A stretch of 48,715 nucleotides of DNA from a candidate division FCPU426 bacterium (lineage in GTDB: Bacteria > Oederibacteriota > JAAXVQ01 > JAUVAV01): NCBI GenBank assembly GCA_030591525.1, contig JAUVAV010000026.1, forward strand, positions 1 through 48,715, written 5' to 3'. This document shows, one piece after another, positions 15,690 to 27,600 of this stretch. The position numbers were made by a program, and so were the translations under genes. Each line of letters starts with the position of its first letter. The first letter of the stretch is position 1. Under the pieces are notes generated by a model. That model was not told the DNA's origin. It saw only the letters and a list, made by a program, of their open reading frames with translations, and did no database searches.

Positions 15690-18600
15690 ATGTCAAATTT
15701 TAAAAGAGATTTCATGAATGGTTTAAATAATGTGGAACAGTTCGCCTCTATGGCCGAATGGTATAAGCCGCAACGCCGGGTATGGGCGAAAATCATCTCA
15801 ATCCTGGTCTCGGTAACATTTGTGTTTCCCTACATGACCTGGGCGTTTGAGGCAACGTCTTTTTCCCAACCAGCCAATCTGGTTATGTTCAACCAGCAGC
15901 CAATCAAGATTGCGCATAAGCTCGGAACTATTACGCAATCCTTCCAGGGAAGCGACCGTTTGGTAGTGCATGTGCAGGATTTGCACTGCAACTACGAGGT
16001 GCAGAACAATATTGCCAAGATGATAGATGTTCTGGCCAAAGAGCATGGTCTGGAACTGGTGGGTATAGAGGGCGCATCACTGCCCGTGAATGCCACTGCT
16101 ATCTCAACCTTTCCGGTTGCGGAAGTTAAAAAAGAGACTGCGCATTATCTGGTCAAGCAGGGCAAGCTGACCGGGGCTGAGATGTACGCGGCAATCGGCC
16201 AACATCGCATCCGGCTGGAAGGCATTGAGAGCGCTGACCTGTATGCACATAACCGGACCACAGTAATGAAATTTCTTAATTATGAAAGCCAGGGATATAT
16301 CTTTGACCTGCGCGAGACTCTGGACGAACTGAAGAGAGGCATTTACAATCCGGCGCTTACGGCTCTGGATAAGAAGAAGCAGGCCTTTCGCGAGGGAGAT
16401 CTCTCTCTGTTGAAGTACAGTGTATATTTATATGGTTTTGCGAGGCAAGGAGGCCGGGAAGAACTCTCCTTGTATCCCAACCTGAGAGCGTACGTATCCA
16501 AACGGAAAGCAATGTTTTCCGATCTGGTGGATTCGGACGGGCTGTTCAATGAGCTGGATCTGCTGGACCGTGGCCTGCGGGCCGGGATGTACACCAGCGC
16601 GGAACAGGAGAAACTGGACCTGCTTTCGCACCGTTTGGACATCATGGAAAAGCTGGTTAATATTTCCGCCTCGCCTAAGGACCTGGCTGAATACCGCGTT
16701 GCGCCCGAAGGCTTCCAAGTGCAGAAGTTCCTGGATTTCATTGCGCGGCATGACGAACTGGAAGAGTTTATCCTGGACGCGGAAGTATACAAGCTCGACC
16801 AGTACCTGGGAGAAGTAAGGAGTTTCTACCTGGTGGCGGATGATCGCAGCCGGGCGTTTGTAAAGAATATCATGACCCGCATGCAAAAGCACCAGACCAA
16901 GGTTTCCATGCTGGTAACCGGCGGGTACCACACGGATATGGTTCTGAACGAGTTGAAGCAAAAAGGCGTTTCCTATATATGCATTAAGCCGCGTCTAAGC
17001 CGGCAGGACATAGTGAATCCCTACTTCGCGCTCCTGCGCGAGCGGCGCACTCCCCTGGAAAAACTCCTGGCCAAGAACCAGAATATCCTGGGCATTCCAA
17101 TAATGTTGCATCAGACCATAGGAGATCATCGTGAGGTGATGAGTCTGAAAGAATTCTTAGCCTTGAGCCCAAAAGAGCGGTTGAATGTGATCACCATAAT
17201 TACCCTTTTAAAAGCAGGCTTACTCGCCTCGTTAAGTTCGAAGAAAACCAGTGCAGCAGTGGTTTTGGCGGAATATAAGTTAATGATAGAAAATTACGCA
17301 GCGAACAAAACCCAGGTAGTTTTGCAAACGCTGGAGAGATTAAATGATAATATCTGGGTAGCGCGTTTCACATCGGAAATAACCATGTTCGTCCACCGCT
17401 TAACAGGATTCACAGACAGTAATATAGCTGCGGAAATAGAAGTAGCCGGGGGCACGGCCTGCGTGATATCTCCACAGGCAGAAGGCTCGATGGTAAAAGC
17501 TCTTACAACCTGGTTACCCAGCCGCGCGTCCATATTTGCGGGTATTGGAAAGTGGCTGTCGCAGGCTGCAAAGTTGGCGCTGGATCGTGTTTTAGCGAAC
17601 CGGGGGTTAGGCCCACTAACCTGGCTGGTTTTGGCCGCTATATATATAGGACAAGGCGACAATCAGCAAAAAAGAGGAGATACAATACGCTCAAGCCTGC
17701 GGGCTGCATTGGGCGATGCTTCCAAAGAAATCGAGCGGCTCCTGGATTCTGATCAACTAAATACATTTGCTTACAATTTGCTGCCTGAAAATAGGCTGTA
17801 TACAGATGGAGGCGAAACACAAATAAATGGTATTTCAGAAGAGACAATAGGAACCCTGGCCGGGATGTGGCTGGGGAAAACTATATTCAACTTGGAATTT
17901 GTACTTAAAGCTGATGTTGTGAATAAACTAAACATTTCTTTGGAGCAAGCCGGTCTATTGATGCACGGCCTTATAATGCCTGCTGCCAAAAAAGCCAAAA
18001 TAGTACGTCAGGTGGGAGCAGAGAAAAGGGGATTTAGAAAAGGTTGGTTATATAAGTCTGTTCTTTATGAAAAAGTAGATTTAGCGGCGGAATCACAGCT
18101 TGCGGCATACCTGAAAGAACTGTTTTCTGATGCCGGCAAAGTCGATGAATTCGTAAATTTATTATTTCATTCAGAGCAATTACATACCGATAAAGTTAAG
18201 TACCTAATGAATATAATTCCCGAAAACAAAATAGCAAGCCTGGCGATAAGGTATTTGGAGAAAATTACAAAGAGTGAAATCTTTACGCTGGAAGTTAAAG
18301 ATGTAAAAGAAATGGGCATTACAATGGAGCAAGCCAGCATATTGATGAGTGACCTCATAATTTCTGCTGCCCAGGAAACCGTAATAGAGGTCCCTGTAAG
18401 CGAAAGTGTGGACTTGAGTGAATCCGGCGGCATTATAAGATTGTCATTCAGGCCAGATGACTCGTTAAGGTTGGAGCTAAAGCTGATTCAAAAGCTGCCA
18501 CCCATGGCAGTGGTCATAGTCGGCCTGGCCGTGTTGGCGGCCGGGAGCTTGCTGAACCTGGATGTCCCGGCAGCCGAAACTACGGCCATGTTCCTGCCGG

Positions 18601-21600
18601 CGCTGGTAATACCGGCCGGAGTGAGCGCTTTCATTATGGATAAATTTTCCCAGCTCCATATTTCCCGGATTGTAAATTCATTCCAAACCGGCCTGGCCGA
18701 CCGGATGGCTAGTGCCCACAACGGACTTCTGCTCACCCTGGCAATAGTGGGCTTGGTAGCCACACCACCAATAGATGAAATTGAAGAGAGGGAGCGGAAG
18801 ATAAAGGAAGAGCAGGCAAAACCCAGTTTACTCAAGGGAGTAAAAGGGATGTATAGTTTAATTGGTCTAGGATCTCTTGCGGCATTTTTATTTATTAATA
18901 GTTTTGGTTCGCCTATTGGAATGCCGGCTGGCCTGTTTTTAGGTCCGGCGGTCGTTTTTGGAGGTATGAGAGTAATCCTTGCAATATTTAAAGTGGATTC
19001 CATGGAAAAATTGAAAGAATATTCACTCATGGTTTTAATTGGAATAATAGTAGTAAGTATTGTTTGCATACCATTTGTTTCCCTGAGCGTATTAAGTGCC
19101 GGGGTTTTGTTTGCTATAGTTAATGTTCTGGCAAGCCTTGGAACAGTGATTTTTGTTACACCAAAGCTTAGAGCGGGGCTGCAAGAAATTTTGCTAAAAC
19201 AAAAAATCCTAGGAGATATTAACGGATTTATAGAAACTCTGAATGATACTTATGAAGTAGAATTAGCCATATTACTTTATAGCAGGTTAAATGCCGGAAT
19301 GAAACAGGAGTTTGAAAACACCGGCGAATTAGCTAAGCAACTGGGTCTTGAAGACACGGATAAAGTCAAGGTCTTACTTGAGAAAATAATCGCAGACGCT
19401 AATGAGGCCGGGATTACGCCGTCAGTGACGATTAAATCGATCACGGAAGAAGGTCCGAAGCAGGCGGAGGCCGACACGGGTGAAGGCACCAAGGCCGAGA
19501 GCATAACACCGCTGATGTTCCTACTCGGCATATTAATGGTATTGAAAGATGCTATAGTCCCAACAGAACAACCTGAACCATCCTCCGAAGCGCCTTACCA
19601 AACCGTAACCGTCGTCGGTGGTACCGGCCCTATGGCTAAAGATATTTTAGAGATGTTAAACGGAATGGGCGTGAAAAAAATAATAGTGGGTTCCTCGGTC
19701 AGAGGTGAAACCGAGGCGGACGAAAATTCCGCCCGGAAAAAAGCCGGGGAGACAGCGGAAAAGTTTGCGAAACAATGGGAAGATCAGGGCAATAAAAAAA
19801 GTAAAATAACCGGCATGACCAATCAAAAAGCCGTGGAAACAGCGGCTAAAGAGAACGGGATCGTGATGTTGGCAGTCAATGCCGAATACGTGGAAGGGGA
19901 AGTTGAGAAACTTAAAGAGGTATTAAACCAGGAAGGGCTTGTCATCATCTCCATGGCAAACTGTCTTTATGAAGTGGAAGCCAGAGAGATGCGCTGGGGA
20001 GTCAAGGAACCTTTACCCCATACTTTCTACACTCATGAAGAATCCACGGCCGAGAGATTACAAAATATATGCCCCAAGGCAACAGTGGTTACAGCTTTCC
20101 AGAATCTGCCGGCAAACTTGATTAAGGGCGATCCAAACAAGGAGATTATAGCGCAGATCGGCATATTTTCGGACTTGCCGCCTTCCTCAGTCGAAAGGGA
20201 AAAAGTATTTAATTTTATCAATGCCATGGGCAAGGGCATTAAGGCCTTTCCTGCCGGCAACCTGGAGCAGAGCCAGAATGCCGAGATAGCGACCGATTTG
20301 GCCATCCAGTCGAATCATACTCTATTTAAAAAATATCCCGCCAGTTTAGTGCTGCGCGCCATAATTGATTTACAGGCCGGTCAAGAGCCGGTTAATCTGG
20401 AAACTGTATCCCTGAGAGCCGCAACCCTGAGAAAGCAGGAACTGGAGAAACTTTTTGAGATGGAAATTACAAATGAAACCAACTGTATCGAGGCGGTTTT
20501 CCACCAGAAAGTTCCGGTTCTGGTGGAAAAGATAGAAATATTAATAGACCATAACATTCCGCTGGATACCTTTCTGCTGAAGCTTACGCTGGAGGAAATA
20601 AAACTGGCCGCGCCTAAGCTTGAAGAAAAGCTGGTTCCCGGCCAAACGGTAACAATCGGTACTTGCGGGGACGCTATTGCGCAAGTGAAGGCCAGGTTGA
20701 GCCGGATTAACCTGGCGTATAGTATGCTCAAGCAAGGCCAAAAACTTACAGCCGCTGAACTGGCGGCGAAAATGAAATGGTTTAGAGGCCGCAACTTCAC
20801 ACCGAAACTATTTGAGGATAACCTGAATATGAAACTGGCAGTCGCCGCAGAGGTGCTTGAGTATCTTACTACCGAAGCGGCGGAACAAGCCGGACGCCCG
20901 GGCGTGAAAAAGGTAAAAGTAGAAGATGCCTATTTAGCTGCCCCTTATACTTTCTATTATATGGATATACCGGGAAGGGTTGTTTTGCCTACGGGCGGCC
21001 CGCATGATGAGGCCTGGTGGAAAGAAGCAGAGCGTATAAAAGCTGTCGGAAATCCTGCTCCCTGGGGGCAGGAAGAACTTGTTCCAGTGGAAACGCAACC
21101 CGGTGTGATAGAGGTAAAAATTACCAGGGATATGCTTCCGGATTGGAGAAAAGGGAACCCCGCGGGAAGAAACCTGCGGTCTTCATTTGGAAGATACAAG
21201 GCAATAGCGTTGATTGCGGTTGCCGGCTTAAGGCATATACAGAATATTTTTAATCCGCACGATACCCGGCAAGTAAAAAATTCTGTCGAACGGATGATCA
21301 CCTCGTATGCTCTGGGACTTATGATGATGATAAAGTACAACAAAGGCGCCGGTTATCCGCTGCAGATTAATTATGGGCATGAAGTTAGATATAATAGTGT
21401 GCTATATAAGCATATTTCCACTCGTGTCTTTGCAGCCATGGGTTTTATCTCCCATATAGTGCCTGAAGACAAAGCGAACGCTATCTGGATTACTTCCACC
21501 ATGGGCAAGATACTTGGTTTTGCTCTGTCTCTATGCGGCACTGCCTCCCATGCGCTGAGCAAGATAGATGGGCTGAAAATCATCGGGTTTGAAGGAGCCC

Positions 21601-24600
21601 AGTTTTTACTCAGCGACATTAAAGCGCTGATTGATATTATGGACGCGATTTATGAAAAAATCGAAAAGGACGGCGAGTTTACTTTTGTCCTTTCAGCAAA
21701 GGATGATCCGAGAATTTCGGACCAGCTTTATTCCCATACTAACGATGGTATGGCTGTGTATAAGGAATATCAGGACGCTGCGGTTTGTGATAAGGAGATG
21801 TTAGATTGGATCAAAAGTCTGGACCCGTCAAAAATTCATATTGATTGTATGCATGGGGCGGCCTACAGCACATTGACCAATTTTTTCAAAACCGCCGGAC
21901 TTGAAGATTTGATCGGGAAGCTGGATTGGATGCATACTGAAGAAAAGCCGGATTTCGGGGGGATTGGCAAAAGCTATGAAAATCCCAAAACCGGCAAAAG
22001 AGAGCCATATGATTATGGAGCAGATGCTACCCAAGTTTATGAAAAGAAAATGCCTGATGGCAAGGTCATACAATACTTCCCAGTGTTTTGCACTGCTGAT
22101 TATCAGGAGAGATTTGCCCAAAAGCCCATAGGGGATATTGTTTTAAATACTGATATGGACCATGATCGTTTAGTAGCTAATCAAATTTTGCCTAATAATG
22201 AAGAGACCAAAGAATATTTGAAAACATTAGGAGTGCCTTATAATGTGATTAACGAAGATAAAATCCTCGCGGTTTTTCTTCCGAATAAGTTCTTTCATTT
22301 ATTGCAGGATATGAATTTTATTCGTTTGACCGAGATGATGGAACAAGGAAAAATCGCTAAAGAAAGAACTATGGTAGTGCTAAAAACCCTGGCTTCAACC
22401 CCGGCAGTTGATAAATGGGCAGCGAAGAAAAAAGCCGAAGGCTATAAAATAGAGGTGATAAATACGGCTGTGGGATTTGCCAAATTGGCAAATATTATGT
22501 ACCGGGCAGAGGCGCAAATGCGCGATCATCCTGGGGAGGATGTGATTATTGAGGATGCTTCCGGCAGTAGAGTTAATATTGGCCCAAATCCAATAATTCT
22601 GGCTGCCTGGGAGGAGAGCGGCGGGATTATTGTTGGTACTACGAAAGAAATCAAGGATATTTCTGGAAAGTCATTTCTCGCCTTAAGAGAGAAAAGCGCG
22701 ACTGAGTCAATCCTGCTTAGTCTGGCCATGATTTCAAAACTGCAAAAGGAAAAGGGAGAGCCTGATTTAAAGACATATTTAAAAGAAATATACGATGATG
22801 CTGAGGTGGATTTTCCCCTGGATTTGCGTCTGGATAACAATTTATATATTCCTGACACCACCGCGGAATCAGTTGAACAGGAAAAAGCCGGCAATGAGAG
22901 AAAAAACCGGATTTTTGGCGCGTATCTCTCAATTGTAATTGCGTATATGAATGACCAACTGGTACTTGCGGATGCGCAGAATATTTTGCGGGATATTTTC
23001 GATCAGGAATTTCAAGCCAGAAAGAAGCAGGGGACCTTAGATGATGTATTCATTAAGCGCTTTCAACAGCTGAATTTTGAGTTGCTAAAGGATATTAAAT
23101 TTACCGGCGATGGCGTGATATTTGTTTTTGAAGAAGCCGGCAAGCAATGGCATATTCTATTCAGACCCTCAGGCACTGAACCCAAGCTTAAAGCCTATGG
23201 TTTTGGAAGTGAAGCTGAACAATTAACTGATTATACCTGGGGCTTTGCATTTAATGAAAATACTGCGGGTAAGCTGCCGGAAACGTTTACTAAAAATAAA
23301 GTTCTGAAAAAGCTCTGGGGAAAAGACGGAGTAAAAGCAGTGGAAAAGGCCATGCGTATGCAAGATGCCTGGGAATTGTATGGTCAAGTAGTTGACACGG
23401 CGGATTTGGATGCGGTCGAGCTGAAGGAGCTACAAGAAAACTTATTAAAAATTGAATACACTCCGGCGGATGATCATTTGCCAATGATTAATGACCGGCT
23501 TGCGGAAATCGAATGTAAGCCAATTAGTTTGGATTTTACTTTTTTTCCGCAGGCTATGTCGCAAGAAAAAATTGTTGAATTGCTGGAAGCTGTGCCGGAA
23601 GCAGTATTTGAGCAGCTGGGACATGAAAAAGCGGAGGTTATGGCTAAACAGCAAGGGACGCCTTTTGATCTGGTGGCAGCCGGTTATGCTCGGGCTCTCA
23701 CAAAAGTCATTCCGGTGTTAATTGCGGAACTGGAGCAGGCAAAATCGGACGGAGACGAGGAACTGGTAAAAGAGACACGGGAAAAATTGGATGGCATGCT
23801 CGCGGTAGTGTCGGATACCACCCTTGCAACCTATGACCGCATGGCAGAGAAATATACGGAATTGCGGGGCGCAAAGCCCACGGGGAGAGATCTGCTTGAA
23901 CTTAGCAAATTATTAAAATATGCCAGAAAATTAAGGCCTGAAGGTTCAAAGGAAAAGGTCAGAATTCTTGATGTGGGCACAGGAACAAGAGACTTACTCT
24001 GGTTCTCGAAAATCGAGGATATCCATGTCGTGGGCATTGACATTGCGCAGAAGGTGGTCGACTCAATTCACGCAATAAATTCAAAATTGAATGTTTTGAA
24101 AATGGATATGCATAAACTTAGATTCAACGATGAGAGCTTTGACGTCATTAGATATAACACCGTCTTCCACCATACTCCTATTGTTGATTCCCGGCAAGGA
24201 GCCGACGTGGTATTACGCGAGGCGCGTCGTGTGCTCAAAAAGGACGGAGGGCTTTATATAACGGTAAAAGCGGAAACTGATGAAAGACACGGTTTTATGG
24301 GTCTGGACACTGGGGAAGGACTGGGAATACGCTATTACCAATTTTATAACCAAGAGATGCTAAAGTCTCTCTTGGTGCGGAATGGTTTTTTAGTAAAGAA
24401 AATTGAGGAATATACAGACGATAGGGGTGAAAAAAACCTGATTGCTTTTGCCAGAAAAAAAGAGGTTGCGCCGGAACTGGACAGCCAGATAAAACAAGTT
24501 GCTGAAATACTAAATGCAGCAGAAACCGATGTTCAGGCCGCCTTGGTCGGGAGCATGGATACCACCGAGGTGCTGGATAATTTCGCGGAATCAGTGGGCA

Positions 24601-27600
24601 TATCCAAGGATGCGGCCTTGGCGAACATGATTAAGGCCGGCCTGGCCACAGACCAGGGGAAGGGCAAGTTCCGGCTTAATCCCGATATGTGCGGCCCGGC
24701 TAAACTGGCGGAATTCATCCGGCTCCAGGTTGATGCTTGCCAGAATAGCGAGATGGTGCAGTTGCAGGAATTCCCGATTCGGATCGAGAGAATAATCACT
24801 AATTCCGTAAAACCGGAAGATTTTATCGGGAAACTGGCAGAAATAACTAAACGGGAAAAAACGAACTTAGCCGCGCAGCTCAGCCAGGCCGGACTTTTTC
24901 CCACGATTGTGGAGTACTGGAAACTAGCTGAGGCGCTGGGGGATCCCGGAGAGGACCAAACATTGCAAGTTAAGGATTTGGTTAATCCGAAAGCAGTGGA
25001 CTATTACCGGGAGCAGGGCGTGGACGTAGAATTCAGCCTGCCTAAAAAAACCAAAGCAGGCCGCAGGGTGCTAAAAGCCTTGCAACAATACTGGTCAGTC
25101 GTATGGGATAACATGGCCCGAGGCGGATTTAATTACCGGGGCATGGGCACAAAGCAGACGGTTAAACAATTCTATGAAAATTATTTCAAACCTGAATGGG
25201 ATGAAAAGATCCACGCATTTATAGAAAAAAACTTTGATGAAGCAACGCCCCTGAAAGCCATTGTGACAAACGGCATAGGCGCGAATGACCAGTTTATGAA
25301 GTCCTATGTGGAGATGTACAACCTGAACAGAAAGCCGGGTGATCCGGTATGGTATCATGGAATCACGGCCCGCAACTTGCCCGCATTCTTAATGGATATT
25401 AAACCGGAAAACACGCTTTTCATTGACATTTCCCGCTCCGGCAGCACCTGGGAAGGCGTGGAAATCATGCAGCGTACGCTTGCCAAGGTATTTACTAAGC
25501 GAATTATTCTGGCTAATGGCGGAGACTTGGTAGAGTTGGCTGAAAGCATTAAAGAATCATCGCTGATTATCGGTATGAGTCCGGACATCGGCGGAAGAAA
25601 TATGCATCGTAAGACAGTTCTTCATTTTGTGCCCTTGACAATAATTGGCAGGTTCCAGCCGAAGCTGAGCGCCGGGTTTCTTGCGAAACTGTTTCATAAA
25701 TATGATAAAGCCAATGATTTTGCGAAAAAGGAAGAAACCATGGCCGCGGGCTGCGGTGCTTTCCTCAATGCGGCTATGAAGCTGCGGGGCGTGAATCACA
25801 TTAACCTGATAACCAATTCTCAGCAGTTGAAAAATACTGCCGGGGCCTGGGAGCAGTACATCATGGAAGGAGCCAATAAGAAGGATGTCATTACCCTGGG
25901 AATGCATGACTTGGAAAATAAGAATGAGTACACCATTCTCAGGAATTTAGCCGGGAGTCCGGCAGGAGATAAAACTATTGGCATGGTGCTTTTGGATAAA
26001 GCCATGTCGGATTATCAAAAGGAATTAAGCCTGGTGCAAGAGCTGGGAGAGTCAATGCCGCTTATGGTATTCACGATTGACAGCAGTACCCCGGAAGACA
26101 GTACCTGGCAAGGCATAACGCCGGACCAGGAGTCTGCGCTTGATATATTATGGACCGATTTTATTACGGTTCTCAGCGGTATGCTGAGAATAGACGTGAA
26201 TCCAAACCCCAATGTCAAAAAGGTGCGCGAAATGACAGCCGATTATGTAGCAAGATGGAAAGCGACGAAAGAACAATATGAGCAAGATCCTCTTGGCACG
26301 GGCGAAACAGACCTGCTTATCAGTTTGGGATATCCGGGAGATAAGGGGACAGAGGCTGTCGGGACAAAGGAAAAACAGGAACCCATAAAAAATCCCCAAG
26401 ACGCAAAGAATATGGGTGTGAAGTTGGCAAGGCAGTTGCATGAACAGGGCTTGCTTGAGGGGCGAGACCGGCTGAATGTATTTGTAGGTTCGGACAGCCT
26501 GATTGATTTGGCAGAGGAATTAAAATACCAGACTTTCCAGACAACTTTGGCCAAAAAAATAGGCTGGATAACCGGAACCGGAATTTATCCGCATCGGGCG
26601 CATAAAGGACATGAAGCGACTTTGTTTGAACAGGTGGCCCGAATTTCCATTAATTTCTTTCTTAATCCCAGGAAGCTGGGGCCTGATGATTTTTATAATG
26701 AGCCGTTTGAGGATATGACAAGCAGCAAGAAATACGCAAATATTAACGGCGCCACCGTGAATGAAACAAATAATTCGATGACCATGCCTAACATCCAGCG
26801 CACTGCCCAGGTCTCGCCCACATTTCTTTTTGAATTCAATGAGATGACGCCGGAGATTGAGGGTAAGATAGGAGCATTATATGATGCGTTTATTGATGAG
26901 ATAGTAATAATTAACGCAGAGAGTAGAGGTAAAGAATTTTTGCCAGGCACGACCGCCCAGGCGAATATGCTTCTGCTGTTAGATGTGCCGGTATGGCTGA
27001 TGGGTATTACACGGCTGTTCAATGGATGGATGCTGTACCAGTGGACAGGTTTATTCCTGCGCGCCAGGGAGCATGTGGCAAGCGCGCAAGCGGTTAAGCA
27101 ATTCAACACGCGTGTTGAATTGTTAAAAAAACGCGTTTGGAATATAAACACGGCTGAGCTTAGAATGAATCAGGCCGAAAAAGTATCTTTCCAGGCTCTT
27201 TCCCTAAAAAAAGTTGGGTTGCGTAACTGGTTGAGGGGCATGTTCCTGGGACACCAGACTCCGGGCCGAAATCCGGGCGAGATAAAAATACATATACCTG
27301 GTTTTTTAATCAATATCATGAACCGCGGTCAAAATCATCGGCTTTACGGCCGGGCAGTCCAATATTTTGTACATGTGGTGGATTATCAGAGTTGGCTTCA
27401 TTTTAAAGAGGTAGTTAGCGCCAGAGGCCAAAATCCGGGAATTGTTAATGCGGAATTGAGTCCGACCAAGGAAGAAAAACAAGCAGCTCAGGCAGCGGTA
27501 GAGAGCCTGGGCCAAAGGCAAACGCCGGTTGAAGTTTATACCAAGACAACAAAGGTGCTCCTGAGCCCGGCCATTATAATCCAGACCTTGATGGAAAGAC

